DNA of 60,976 nucleotides from Chthonomonas sp. UBA6659 (GTDB lineage: Bacteria; Armatimonadota; Fimbriimonadia; Fimbriimonadales; Fimbriimonadaceae). A program made the translations under genes and the position numbers. The stretch covers positions 1 to 60,976 of the forward strand of contig DKKT01000069.1 of the NCBI GenBank assembly GCA_002455425.1, read 5' to 3'. Within the stretch, counting starts at the first letter, position 1. Each line of letters begins with the position of its first letter. Below the pieces are notes generated by a model that did not search any database, was not told where the DNA came from, and was given only the letters and a program-made list of their open reading frames with translations. Below, piece after piece: positions 32,464 through 40,817 of the stretch.

Positions 32464-32551
32464 TGGCGGAGGGGGTGGGATTCGAACCCACGGAGGCTTG
32501 CACCTCACCGCATTTCGAGTGCGGCGCACTAGACCACTATGCGACCCCTCC
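32464..32551 (-). tRNA. tRNA-Ser (CGA)
   Basis: 88 nt including an encoded CCA. The acceptor stem pairs GGAGGGG with CCCCTCC. The anticodon loop CTCGAAA gives anticodon CGA, which reads UCG. A long variable arm (class II) and the T loop GTTCGAATC are present. The serine identity fits the anticodon and the variable arm. Confidence 0.95.
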
Positions 32552-32622
32552 AGCGAGAAGCCCATTATGACAGAGCGCAACAGACTGCGTCGGACTTCGG
32601 GTCCTGGTCGTCCTGACCGTAG

Positions 32623-33285
32623 GTGAGTTGGCAAGAGATCATTTCGACCGATGCGCTCGTCCGAACCGGTGAGGTGCTCCTCAAGGTGGGTTTGGGGGTG
32701 CTGCTCGGGGCCGCGATCGGATGGGAGCGAGAGCTTCACGGGCGGCCCGCCGGCGTGCGCACCCACATGCTGATCGTCATGGGCGTCGTGCTCATCTGCG
32801 AGGTGAGCCGGGCCTTCGCTCCTGACGACCCTGCGCGAATCGCCAGCCAAATCGTGACCGGTATCGGATTCCTCGGGGCTGGGACCATCCTGCGAACGGG
32901 ACCGGAGGTGCGCGGCCTCACGAGCGCCGCATCCATTTGGGCGGTGGCAGCCATCGGCATGGCCGTCAGTGTCGGAGGGCCGTTCTATCTGGTCGCCCTC
33001 GCCGGGACGATTCTGAGCCTCCTCACCCTCAGTGTCGTCGACAACATCGAGCGGAAACTCGCTCCCGATTCGCATCCGCGGGAGCTCGAAGTCAAGTTGA
33101 CCGACGGGCATGGGATCGTCGCCATCGTCCAGCGCATCGAGGCGGCCAACGGTTCGGTCCGAGGTGTCAAGGTGCTCTCCACCGACCCCCTCGTCGCCGT
33201 GCTGGAAACGCGGGGGCCGCGTGAGCTCTTGCTCCACGCCGTCCTGGACGTGCCCGGGGTCCAAGCGGCCCGCTGGATCGAATGA
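32623..33285 (+). CDS. MgtC/SapB-family membrane protein
   Basis: 220 residues from a GTG. The N-terminal membrane domain has the family signature GAAIGWERELHGRPAGVRTH with its conserved Arg and Glu residues, then DPARIASQIVTGIGFLGAGT and WAVAAIGMAVSVGGPFYLVA. A cytoplasmic ACT-like domain of about 75 residues closes it (RELEVKLTDGHGIVAIVQRI). MgtC proteins modulate ATP synthase and magnesium or phosphate stress; SapB relatives are general. Its stop is 14 bases before the mtaB start. Confidence 0.88.
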   Translation: MSWQEIISTDALVRTGEVLLKVGLGVLLGAAIGWERELHGRPAGVRTHMLIVMGVVLICEVSRAFAPDDPARIASQIVTGIGFLGAGTILRTGPEVRGLTSAASIWAVAAIGMAVSVGGPFYLVALAGTILSLLTLSVVDNIERKLAPDSHPRELEVKLTDGHGIVAIVQRIEAANGSVRGVKVLSTDPLVAVLETRGPRELLLHAVLDVPGVQAARWIE

Positions 33286-33287
33286 CG

Positions 33288-33293
33288 CACAAT
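33288..33293 (+). promoter_or_regulatory. mtaB -10-like hexamer, leaderless GTG start
   Basis: CACAAT lies six bases before the GTG at 33300. That GTG gives the family's usual N-terminus, whereas the ATG at 33282 would add six residues. Confidence 0.4.
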
Positions 33294-33299
33294 AGCGGC

Positions 33300-34607
33300 G
33301 TGCGCGCCGCCTTCACAACCCTGGGCTGCAAAGTCAATCAATACGAAACCCAGCGGATCCTCGAGACGTTCGAGGAGGCGGGATTCGCGGTCGTGCCGTT
33401 CGATGCGGCCGCCGACGTCTACGTCATCAACACATGCTCGGTCACGAGCATCGCGGAGTCCAAGAGCCGCTATGCCGTGCGAAGAGCCCGACGGGCACAA
33501 CCCGACGCGGTCGTCGTCGTCACGGGATGCGCCACCCAGATGGCGCTCAACCGCGAAGAACACATCCCCGATGCCGACGTGATGGTCCCAAACCCGGACA
33601 AGCTGGAAACCCTCACCGCGACCCTGCGTGCGCGCCCCGATCTGCGTCCCATCGCCGTCGTCGGGCCAAGGCCCCGGTCGACCGGCCGCACCCGGGCGAC
33701 GCTCAAAGTCCAGGACGGGTGCTCCGTTTTCTGCAGCTACTGCTCGATCCCCTACACCCGCCCGAGGATGGAGTCGCGACCCGCGGAGGACGTCCTCGAC
33801 GAAGCCGAACGACTCGTCGCCATGGGCTACCGGGAGATCGTCTTGACCGGCGTCTTGATCGGATCCTACGGCCCGCAGACCGGCAGCGGCGGTCCCGATT
33901 TCGAGACCTTGGTCGAGCAGATTGCCGATCGTTGCCCGGGAGCCCGGCTCAGAATCAGTTCGATCGAGATGCGCCAGGTGACCGACCGGCTGATCGGACT
34001 AATGGAGGATGGGCGGGTTGTTCCTCACCTCCACATACCGCTCCAGAGCGGGGACACCGACGTCTTGCGCGACATGAACCGCCCCTACACCCAGGCGGAC
34101 TACCTCCGCCTCGTCGAGAGGCTCCATCGACGCGTCCCGGACTTCGTCCTGACGATGGACGTCATGGTCGGCTTCCCGACCGAAACGGCCGAGCGGTTCG
34201 AGTCGACCCTCCACGTCGTCCGCGAAACCCGCCCCCTGAAGGTCCATGCCTTTCGATTCAGTCCTCGCTTCGGTACTCCGGCCGACGCCTGGGGCGATCC
34301 GATCGAACCGACGGTCAAGCAGGCCCGTGCCGAAGCGCTGAACGCCCTTTCGGGGGAGGTCGGTGACGGCGTTCGCCGCCGCTTTCTTGGACGAACCTTG
34401 CGCGTGCTCGTGGAAGGCAAGGTCAGGCGCGACGGCCTCCTCGAGGGCTTGACCGACAACTATGTCGAGGCGCGCTTCGCGGGTTCGCCCCAGCTCGCCC
34501 GGTCCTATGCGAGTGTGCGTCTCGACGAAGCCCGCGAAGGCGCTTGCTACGGGGAGATCGCGATCGACCGCCCCGGCCTTCTCGTCCGGAAGAGCGGCAG
34601 CGCCTGA
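33300..34607 (+). CDS. mtaB: tRNA t6A37 methylthiotransferase MtaB
   Basis: 435 residues. A radical-SAM enzyme that converts t6A to ms2t6A at position 37 of tRNAs reading ANN codons. Cluster cysteines Cys10 (TLGCKVNQYETQ), Cys46 (INTCSVT) and Cys77 (VTGCATQ) mark the UPF0004 domain. Cys141, Cys145 and Cys148 (DGCSVFCSYCSIPYTRP) bind the SAM cluster, and a TRAM domain ends the protein. The LGCKVNQYET signature identifies MtaB rather than MiaB or RimO. It is the second methylthiotransferase in the window. The ATG at 33282, which overlaps the mgtC stop, is an alternative start. Confidence 0.93.
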   Translation: MRAAFTTLGCKVNQYETQRILETFEEAGFAVVPFDAAADVYVINTCSVTSIAESKSRYAVRRARRAQPDAVVVVTGCATQMALNREEHIPDADVMVPNPDKLETLTATLRARPDLRPIAVVGPRPRSTGRTRATLKVQDGCSVFCSYCSIPYTRPRMESRPAEDVLDEAERLVAMGYREIVLTGVLIGSYGPQTGSGGPDFETLVEQIADRCPGARLRISSIEMRQVTDRLIGLMEDGRVVPHLHIPLQSGDTDVLRDMNRPYTQADYLRLVERLHRRVPDFVLTMDVMVGFPTETAERFESTLHVVRETRPLKVHAFRFSPRFGTPADAWGDPIEPTVKQARAEALNALSGEVGDGVRRRFLGRTLRVLVEGKVRRDGLLEGLTDNYVEARFAGSPQLARSYASVRLDEAREGACYGEIAIDRPGLLVRKSGSA

Positions 34608-34669
34608 GGGAATCAGACCCTCGGTCGCGTAAGAGGCCACCTCGGTCACGTCAGACACGACATCCGCCG

Positions 34670-34837
34670 CCGCTGGAGCTCTTTACGCAACCGCTGGAGC
34701 TCTTTACGCAACCGCTGGAGCCTTTGACGCAACCGCTGGAGCCTTTGACGCAACCGCTGGAGCTCTTTACGCAACCGGTGGAGCTCTTTACGCAACCGGT
34801 GGAGCTCTTGACGTAACCGCTGGAGGCTTTGACGTGA
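34670..34837. repeat. eight-copy 21-bp tandem repeat
   Basis: Eight head-to-tail units of exactly 21 bp start at 34670, 34691, 34712, 34733, 34754, 34775, 34796 and 34817. The consensus is CCGCTGGAGCTCTTTACGCA plus A. Units 1, 2 and 5 are identical; 3 and 4 share a three-base variant; 6-8 drift. The array fills most of the 309-bp gap between mtaB and the gene at 34917. Being a multiple of three it leaves several frames open; the minus strand would give leucine heptads, but no start signal supports that. It has no spacers, so it is not CRISPR. Confidence 0.93.
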
Positions 34838-34916
34838 TGGATGGCGTCGATAACGAGGCACCTTGAAACCCCGACCGCAAGGAGCACGTCCTAGGAGCAA
34901 TTGTAGGAGGTTTGAC

Positions 34917-35885
34917 ATGCCTGCCATCGCACCGAAGAACTACCGTGCTAAGATCGACGAGTTCGCGGCTCATTGGCCGCAGGTGAACACGGCCTTGGGC
35001 GCGCCCCTCGTGCTGACCGGAAACTACGGCGTCGCCATGCTCGGGACGGATCGGACCGCGCTCGCGGCCCAGATCACGACGATCGAGACCCAGATCAACG
35101 CGAACGAGGCCGCGATCTCGACGCGGGACACCCTGCGCGCCGCCCTCAAAGAGCGCATGCGGCAGTTCAACCAGCTCGTGCGCGGTGCATTTCCGAGGAG
35201 CCAATACGAGCGGATGCTGCCCAGGATCCCGGGGTTCACGGCCGCGCCCGGCATCTGGATGAAGGCGATGGCCGATATCAACAACATCTGGACGCAGATC
35301 AACGCGATATTCCCGATCCCGGTCGGCGCGCCCGTACCCCTGGTTCTGACCGGTTCCTACACGCTGGCCACGTTCACGACCGATCAAGCGGCCCTGAATG
35401 CGGCCTTCTCCTCGATTGAGAGCACGGAGAACAACGTGACGTCGGCGATCCGGCAGCGCGACGTACTCTGGAAAGCGATCTATCAACGGCTGCGCCAATA
35501 CCGGCTCGCGGTTCAGGGTCGGTTCGCGACGGGGTCGGCGCTTCTGCTGTCCCTGCCGGCGCTCTCGCCCCCCGCCGGCCACACGCCCGACCCGGTGAAC
35601 GCTTCCGCGGTCTGGGATGCGGTCACGGAAGAAGCCGTCGTGACCTATACCGCCTCGGCCGACCCCGATCTCGAATCGTACGAGCTGCGGGGCTCTTTCG
35701 GCGGGACGAAGTACAACACCGACACCGCCTCCGTGCTCGGCAACCACCTCCCCGGCGATCTGACGCCGTTCCGGACGGCGGACGGGCTGGTGGCGTCCGG
35801 GTCGAAGGTGTACTACAAGGTCTACGTGGTTCTGGACACGGGCAACGAGAAGGGCTCGAAGACGGTGAGCGTCACGCGTCCGTGA
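34917..35885 (+). CDS. helical plus FN3-like protein, relative of 5675
   Basis: 322 residues, no signal peptide. Two similar helical units (residues 8-125 and 126-215) repeat the blocks GAPLVLTGNYGVAMLGTDRT / GAPVPLVLTGSYTLATFTTD, QITTIETQINANEAAISTRD / AFSSIESTENNVTSAIRQRD and LKERMRQFNQLVRGAF / IYQRLRQYRLAVQGRF. A C-terminal FN3-like domain follows (EEAVVTYTASADPDLESYEL to YYKVYVVLD). It looks like an internally duplicated version of the protein at 5675. Function unknown. AGGAGG seven bases before the ATG is a strong ribosome site. It follows the 21-bp repeat array. Confidence 0.72.
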   Translation: MPAIAPKNYRAKIDEFAAHWPQVNTALGAPLVLTGNYGVAMLGTDRTALAAQITTIETQINANEAAISTRDTLRAALKERMRQFNQLVRGAFPRSQYERMLPRIPGFTAAPGIWMKAMADINNIWTQINAIFPIPVGAPVPLVLTGSYTLATFTTDQAALNAAFSSIESTENNVTSAIRQRDVLWKAIYQRLRQYRLAVQGRFATGSALLLSLPALSPPAGHTPDPVNASAVWDAVTEEAVVTYTASADPDLESYELRGSFGGTKYNTDTASVLGNHLPGDLTPFRTADGLVASGSKVYYKVYVVLDTGNEKGSKTVSVTRP

Positions 35886-35929
35886 GGGGGGATGTGCCGC
35901 CTTCGCGCTGGTCAGAGCTTGTGACCGGG

Positions 35930-36700
35930 TCAGTTTCTCCGAGGCCGATCGAGGAGGAGGGTGGCGGCGAGCATGCCGCCCAGATCGAGGAGGACGTCCC
36001 AGGGCGTGCCGGTGCGGCCGGGCGTGAATGCCTGGCGGGTCTCGTCGAAGACCGCGTGGGCCAGCACGAAGAGCACGGCGAAGGCGACCACCCGGGCTCG
36101 GGGTGCCTTCGGCGCGAGCGCGACGGTGGCGCGGGCGGTGAGCCAGGCGAACGATCCGTAGAAGAGCACGTGCGCGCTCTTGCGCAACCCGATGACGATC
36201 CGCTCGACGGCTTCGGGAGACAGGAACCACCACCCGGAGAAGAACTCGACCATCGGCTCGGGTCCGCCCCTCCGCCCACTGAACCAGGCGACGAGGAGCC
36301 CGACCGCGACCGTCGCGAGGAGCATCCTCGCCGGCCTCCATGCGCTTCGATCGGCCTCGGCTGTGCGAAAGGCGGAAAGCCACAAGGGGCCGCCCGCGAG
36401 CGCGATCCCCGCGCCGACCGCAATCCAAGGCCAGGCGACCGACTGACCCGGGGCTGGGTCCTTCGAAACGAGCCAAACCAGCACGAAGAGGCACACGTAC
36501 GCACCCGACCAGGAGAGGCGGCCTCCCCAGCAGAGTCCCGGCTGAAGGGGCAAGCCAAGAAGAACCAAGACGCCGAACAGGGGGAGCAGCCAGGGTGGCG
36601 TCGCCATCAGGATCGATGCGCCGAGGCCGTATGCGACGAGCAGAAGCCCGATCCCCGAAGGGATCGGGCCCCATCCGATCGTCTCGCGTCCGATTCGCAA
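35930..36700 (-). CDS. VanZ-like membrane protein
   Basis: 256 residues from a TTG at 36700, two bases after the stop of the oxidoreductase gene. The first half has several hydrophobic helices (GIGLLLVAYGLGASILMATP and others). The second half is VanZ-like: IVIGLRKSAHVLFYGSFAWL, VVAFAVLFVLAHAVFDETRQ and RTGTPWDVLLDLGGMLAAT, with the conserved KxxH and DExxQ positions. VanZ proteins confer low-level teicoplanin resistance in enterococci; in most bacteria the role is unknown. The frame stays open upstream, so the TTG is chosen from spacing and sense only. Confidence 0.78.
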   Translation of the reverse strand: MRIGRETIGWGPIPSGIGLLLVAYGLGASILMATPPWLLPLFGVLVLLGLPLQPGLCWGGRLSWSGAYVCLFVLVWLVSKDPAPGQSVAWPWIAVGAGIALAGGPLWLSAFRTAEADRSAWRPARMLLATVAVGLLVAWFSGRRGGPEPMVEFFSGWWFLSPEAVERIVIGLRKSAHVLFYGSFAWLTARATVALAPKAPRARVVAFAVLFVLAHAVFDETRQAFTPGRTGTPWDVLLDLGGMLAATLLLDRPRRN

Positions 36701-36702
36701 GG

Positions 36703-38010
36703 TCAGATCTTCGGAAGACTGTAGGGCTTCCGGTATTCGCGTCGGTAGGCCTCGGTGTCGCGCCCGACCGTGCCGAGATCGTTCTTCGCCGAGTCCCACT
36801 TGACCGTTCGACCGGATTGCAGGGCGACGTTGGCGAGGTGGCACACGATCGTCGTCTGAGCGACGCTGGCGAAATCGGCGCGCGGCTTGCCCCGGCTGGC
36901 CACGCAGTCGAGGAAGTCCTTCCAGTGATCGCCGGCCGCGGGGGCTTCTTCCTTCGGGAGTTCCTTCCCGTCGGGATCGAGGAGAAGCCAGCCGCCACGC
37001 CAAACGCGGAGTGTGCGGCCGTCCGCGCCGACGAACTCTGTCCCGTGACCGGGCTTACCGGGGTGATCGCGCCCGATCGACCAGTGGAGCGCGAAATCGG
37101 GATCGGAGAATCGATAGATCGCCTCGGTGACATCGGGCGCATCCCGATCGTCGCCGGTGATGGCCCAGTTGCCGCCGACGGCGGTGCACTCCTCGGGCAT
37201 TACGAGGTCCTGATCCTTACTCATGCCGAGGAGGGCGATGTCCATCATGTGGACGCCCCAGTCGGTCGACATGCCGCCTCCGTAGTTCATGAACCAGCGC
37301 CAATTGAAGTGAACGTGGTTGGGCTTGTAGGGCACCATCTTCGCCGGTCCGATCCAGGCGTCGTAGTCCAGTCCGGCCGGGGGCGTCGAGGGCTTCTGGA
37401 CGCCGGCCTTGAATCCGTCTGTGATCCAGGCGCGGCAGAGTACGACTTTGCCGAGCTTTCCGGCCCGGATGTAGGCGATCGCGTCGGTGAACTCCTTCGT
37501 CGAGCGCTGCCAGGTACCGACCTGGACGACCCGCTTGTGTTTCTTCGCTGCCGCCGTCATCGCGAGCGCTTCGACGATGTTGTGGGAAACCGGCTTTTCG
37601 CAGTAGCTGTCCTTGCCCGCTTGGCATGCGTGGATGAAGTGGAGCGCATGCCAGTGGTCCGGAGAGCCGACGATGACGGCATCGATGTCCTTGCGCTCCA
37701 GCATCTTCCGATAGTCGCGATAGACTTCGGGCTTCTTGCCGTACTTGTCGGAGACCGTCTTGAAGTCGCCGGGAATGCGATTCTCGTCGACGTCACAAAG
37801 CGCGGCGATCTCGACCTCCGGATGATTCATGAAGGTGCGCATGTTCGACGAACCCATCCCACCGCATCCGATAAGACCGAAAACGATCTTGTCGTTGGCA
37901 GAGATGGTCCGCTTGGGGGCCAAGGCGGCCATCACGCCCGCCGGCAGGGTACCGGCCACTGCGAGCGCGCTCGCACGTTGAAGAAGTTCGCGTCGGGTCC
38001 AGTCGCTCAT
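36703..38010 (-). CDS. Tat-exported Gfo/Idh/MocA oxidoreductase
   Basis: 435 residues. The Tat signal is TRRELLQRASALAVAGTLPA. The Rossmann motif is FGLIGCGGMGSSNM, the catalytic-type motif YCEKPVSHNI, and the C-terminal domain has WRWFMNYGGGMSTDWGVHMM, typical of exported members from planctomycete-like bacteria. It oxidises or isomerises an unknown sugar or glycoside with a bound nucleotide. The VanZ-like gene follows two bases after its stop. It is divergent from adk. It shares domain order with the protein at 14548 but is clearly a separate branch. Confidence 0.92.
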   Translation of the reverse strand: MSDWTRRELLQRASALAVAGTLPAGVMAALAPKRTISANDKIVFGLIGCGGMGSSNMRTFMNHPEVEIAALCDVDENRIPGDFKTVSDKYGKKPEVYRDYRKMLERKDIDAVIVGSPDHWHALHFIHACQAGKDSYCEKPVSHNIVEALAMTAAAKKHKRVVQVGTWQRSTKEFTDAIAYIRAGKLGKVVLCRAWITDGFKAGVQKPSTPPAGLDYDAWIGPAKMVPYKPNHVHFNWRWFMNYGGGMSTDWGVHMMDIALLGMSKDQDLVMPEECTAVGGNWAITGDDRDAPDVTEAIYRFSDPDFALHWSIGRDHPGKPGHGTEFVGADGRTLRVWRGGWLLLDPDGKELPKEEAPAAGDHWKDFLDCVASRGKPRADFASVAQTTIVCHLANVALQSGRTVKWDSAKNDLGTVGRDTEAYRREYRKPYSLPKI

Positions 38011-38119
38011 AGGCACGTTTTCGCCACCGATTGGCATACTCCTTGCGAACGGCCCCGGTTTTGTGTTTGAATCCCAAGGCGAATGCTTCAGCCGGTCAAC
38101 GGCGATCGGAAAAGACCTC

Positions 38120-38779
38120 ATGCGATTGATCCTGATTGGACCTCCTGGCGTCGGAAAGGGCACCCAAGCCGCGCTTCTGCATGAGCGCCATCGACTCGCT
38201 CATCTCTCGTCGGGCGTGATCTTCCGGGAAGAGATCGCGAACCAGACGCCTCTCGGCCTTCTCGCCAAAGGCTTTCTTGATAAAGGCGAGTTGGTTCCCG
38301 ATGCGGTGACGATCGAAATGATGGCGGCCTACATCCGTCGTCCCGATGTCGTCGGCGGGTTCCTCCTCGACGGCTTTCCCCGCACGGTCGCCCAAGCGGA
38401 GGCTCTCGATTGTCTCCTCGACGACCTCGGACTGCCGATCGAGCGCGCGATCTCGATCCATGTCGACGATGAGGTCGTCGTCGAACGCCTTTCGGGACGT
38501 CTTACGTGCTCGCAGTGCGGCGAAATCTACCACCGAGTCAACCGCCCACCCCTGCACGAAGGGGTCTGCGACAAGTGCGGCGGCGAGCTCATCGTCCGTG
38601 CCGACGACCAGCCCGAGACGATTCGCAAGCGGTTACGACTCTTCCACGAAACGACGGAGCCGGTGATCGGCTATTACGCGCGCTCAGGTCGCCTCGTCCG
38701 GATCGATGGAACCCGGAGCCCCGAAGAGGTATACCAGTCGATTCTGGAAAGCCTCAAGGATGATCGTTTACAAGTCTAA
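38120..38779 (+). CDS. adk: adenylate kinase, zinc-lid type
   Basis: 219 residues. It interconverts ATP plus AMP with two ADP. The P-loop is LIGPPGVGKGTQAA, the AMP/core block is LLDGFPRT, and the lid holds a four-cysteine zinc site (Cys130, Cys133, Cys150, Cys153 in CSQCGEIYH and CDKCGGEL). The length is normal for the long-lid form. The ATG is at 38120; longer frames upstream lack sense. Its last 20 bases overlap map. The pair adk-map normally lies inside the ribosomal-protein operon after secY, but no ribosomal gene is here. Confidence 0.96.
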   Translation: MRLILIGPPGVGKGTQAALLHERHRLAHLSSGVIFREEIANQTPLGLLAKGFLDKGELVPDAVTIEMMAAYIRRPDVVGGFLLDGFPRTVAQAEALDCLLDDLGLPIERAISIHVDDEVVVERLSGRLTCSQCGEIYHRVNRPPLHEGVCDKCGGELIVRADDQPETIRKRLRLFHETTEPVIGYYARSGRLVRIDGTRSPEEVYQSILESLKDDRLQV

Positions 38780-39515
38780 AGCCGAGATCGAGAAGATGCG
38801 CGAGTCCGGCCACGTCGTGGCGCGGACGTTGCGACTCGTCTCGGAGTCGATCGTGCCGGGCAAGACGACGCTCCTCGAACTCGACGCGCTCGCGGATCGA
38901 CTGATCCGTGAAGCGGGCGGAATCCCGAGCTTCCTCAAGTACCGGAACTACCCCGCGTCGACCTGTATCTCGCTCAATCAGGTGGTGGTCCACGGCATCC
39001 CGGACGCCACCGTCCTCCAGGAGGGAGACATCGTTGGGCTCGATTTCGGCGTGACTCTCGACGGCTGGGTCGCGGACGGAGCATGGACCTATCCGGTCGG
39101 AGCGGTCGCCGAACCCGCACAACGTCTCCTCAATATCACGCGCGAGGCGCTCTACCAGGGAATTGCCAAAGCCAAGATCGGCAACAGGATCGGCGATATC
39201 GCAGCCGCGGTCCAGAAGTACGTGGAATCGAACGGGTATGCCGTCGTGCGGGACCTCGTCGGCCATGGCGTCGGCAGGACCGTTCATGAGGAACCGAGCG
39301 TGCCGAACTTCGGCAAGGCAGGGAAGGGCCCACTCCTCAAAGAGGGGATGACGATCTGCATCGAGCCGATGGTGAATCAGGGAACGTGGAAAGTCCGAAC
39401 GCTCCCTGACAAGTGGACGATGGTTACGGCCGACGGAAAGCTGTCGGCCCACTTCGAGCACACCGTCGCCATCACCCGCGAGGGTCCGGACATACTCACC
39501 CTCGAAAGGGACTAG
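38760..39515 (+). CDS. map: methionine aminopeptidase type I
   Basis: 251 residues. It removes the initiator methionine from new proteins. All five metal ligands are visible: the two Asp in VGLDFGVTLDGWVADGAW, His in VGHGVGRTVHEEP, Glu in CIEPMVNQG and Glu in HFEHTVAIT. The start MIVYKSKAEIEKMRESGHVV is standard for bacterial type I enzymes. It overlaps adk by 20 bases, so the two are translated together. A hairpin terminator follows the stop. Confidence 0.96.
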   Translation: MIVYKSKAEIEKMRESGHVVARTLRLVSESIVPGKTTLLELDALADRLIREAGGIPSFLKYRNYPASTCISLNQVVVHGIPDATVLQEGDIVGLDFGVTLDGWVADGAWTYPVGAVAEPAQRLLNITREALYQGIAKAKIGNRIGDIAAAVQKYVESNGYAVVRDLVGHGVGRTVHEEPSVPNFGKAGKGPLLKEGMTICIEPMVNQGTWKVRTLPDKWTMVTADGKLSAHFEHTVAITREGPDILTLERD

Positions 39516-39523
39516 TCCCCTAC

Positions 39524-39560
39524 CCCCTCTCCCTTCGCACAATCATCGAAAGGAGAGGGG
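39524..39560 (+). terminator. hairpin terminator after map
   Basis: A 14-bp stem with one mismatch (39524-39537 with 39547-39560) and a 9-base loop begins nine bases after the map stop. Confidence 0.6.
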
Positions 39561-39606
39561 ATCCGGAGAATTCAGCAGAACCCATCGAAAGGAGAGGGGA
39601 TCCGGA
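39544..39606. repeat. 24-bp direct repeat pair
   Basis: CATCGAAAGGAGAGGGGATC plus CGGA occurs at 39544-39567 and again at 39583-39606. The first copy forms the right arm of the map terminator; the second could serve as an alternative right arm. Confidence 0.75.
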
Positions 39607-39618
39607 CGCCCACTAAGA

Positions 39619-40146
39619 TCAGAGCTCGAGGATCATGCCCCATTCGGGGCTGACGTCGGGGTCGTCGCAGATGCGCTCGCCGACGATCCGCGCGCCGTAG
39701 CGCTGATAAAGACGGTGGGCGTCGACAAACCGCTTGTCGGTCCAAATCTCCATGCGCGAACAACCGCGCTGAACGGCTTCCTGGAGCACGTGTTCGACAA
39801 GGGCAGCGCCGAGGCCGCGTCGACGAGCAGTGGGTTGGACGTAGAGTCGGAGAAATTCGCAGTCCGTGCCCGCGATGCGGGGGAGGGGCGACCCGTGGAC
39901 GACCTCGCCGACCGGACCTTCGACCGTCGGAAACGTCTCGAGCCCAGCGCAACCCAGAATTCCGCCACCATCCTCTGCGACGAACAGGATCGCGGCTCCG
40001 TTGCCGAAGTGGGCTTCGAGGTCGTAGAGGTCCGCGTGATAGTCTTCAGGATCCCAGGTGAATCCGTACTCGTCATAGACGGTCTTCACCGCGGCGACGA
40101 CCCCAAGTTCGTCGCCGCGAGAGGCGGGGCGGATCGTGAATTCCAC
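39619..40146 (-). CDS. GNAT-family N-acetyltransferase
   Basis: 175 residues with the GNAT fold. The acetyl-CoA pyrophosphate loop is in PTARRRGLGAALVEHVLQEA, preceded by strand CEFLRLYV. Strand 1 is MEFTIRPASRGDELGVVAAV, and FVDAHRLYQRYGARIVGERI is the usual end. The substrate is not known. It stands alone in the minus orientation, 20 bp after the next upstream gene. Confidence 0.88.
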   Translation of the reverse strand: MEFTIRPASRGDELGVVAAVKTVYDEYGFTWDPEDYHADLYDLEAHFGNGAAILFVAEDGGGILGCAGLETFPTVEGPVGEVVHGSPLPRIAGTDCEFLRLYVQPTARRRGLGAALVEHVLQEAVQRGCSRMEIWTDKRFVDAHRLYQRYGARIVGERICDDPDVSPEWGMILEL

Positions 40147-40165
40147 CCGGAGACGTTACCCGGGC

Positions 40166-40759
40166 TTACCGGACCACGAACGTCTTCTTGCCGCTGTACT
40201 TGGCCTCGACTGCGGACGTCCAAAGCGACTCCGCGCCGGGCCCGAACTCGATGACCTTTTGCCAATCTTGATCGAGGTTCTTCTTCAGCTGGTTTCGCTC
40301 AAAGCCGTACTCGACGTTGAACTCATACCGGCCAGGCGCGAGGTCCGTGAGGCGAGCCTTGGCGTAGTCCTCTTTGCCGCGGGTTTTGCTCGAGCCGAAG
40401 TCGTAGACGGCGTCGACGTCCGTCCAATAGACGACCACCGACTCGCCCGGCTTCAGAGTGACAAACCGGTTTCGGTCGACCTTGTTCGATACCATGACTT
40501 GGGCCATCGGCATCGAGGATTTGCCCGAGTACCGATACTCAACGGCACCTCGGTAAAGGCTCGCGTTGGCGTAGGCGGCAGGGGCACCGTCCCAGATCGC
40601 CTTGGCGACCACGACAGGCTGGCGGCTGGTGTTCTTGGCGACGAGCTCGGCCCGGATCGATTCACCCGGCTTGATCGCCTGCTTCGAGAGCTTCACCTCG
40701 AACTGGACGGGCGCAGGTCCGACAAGGACGGCGGCGAGAAGGTGTGCTGTCATCGACAT
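40166..40759 (-). CDS. secreted beta-sandwich protein of unknown function
   Basis: 197 residues. A short N-terminal signal (MSMTAHLLAAVLVGPAPV) precedes an Ig-like beta sandwich: QFEVKLSKQAIKPGESIRAE, TLKPGESVVVYWTDVDAVYD and LTDLAPGRYEFNVEYGFERN. The pattern resembles periplasmic BsuPI/chaperone-like domains (IKPGESI ... LKPGES ... LAPGRYE). No enzyme motif is seen. It probably binds another secreted protein or a polymer. Confidence 0.68.
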   Translation of the reverse strand: MSMTAHLLAAVLVGPAPVQFEVKLSKQAIKPGESIRAELVAKNTSRQPVVVAKAIWDGAPAAYANASLYRGAVEYRYSGKSSMPMAQVMVSNKVDRNRFVTLKPGESVVVYWTDVDAVYDFGSSKTRGKEDYAKARLTDLAPGRYEFNVEYGFERNQLKKNLDQDWQKVIEFGPGAESLWTSAVEAKYSGKKTFVVR

Positions 40760-40817
40760 GTTTTGACCTCCAGTGCTAGTCACAGAACGAATGGAGATCG
40801 CGCCTCGGTTCCGCAGT

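Noticed and set aside
34670..34837. CRISPR array
   Set aside because: The units are directly contiguous with no unique spacers, and no cas genes are present.
34646..34927. Minus-strand frame of 93 codons with leucine heptads across the 21-bp repeats
   Set aside because: A repeat whose unit is a multiple of three leaves several frames open. There is no ribosome site or leaderless hexamer, and it would overlap the start of the gene at 34917.
34788..37142. 784-codon minus-strand frame, and a 576-codon plus-strand frame at 36340-38070
   Set aside because: Both run antisense or out of frame through recognised genes (VanZ-like, Gfo/Idh and the helical protein) and have shadow-type composition.
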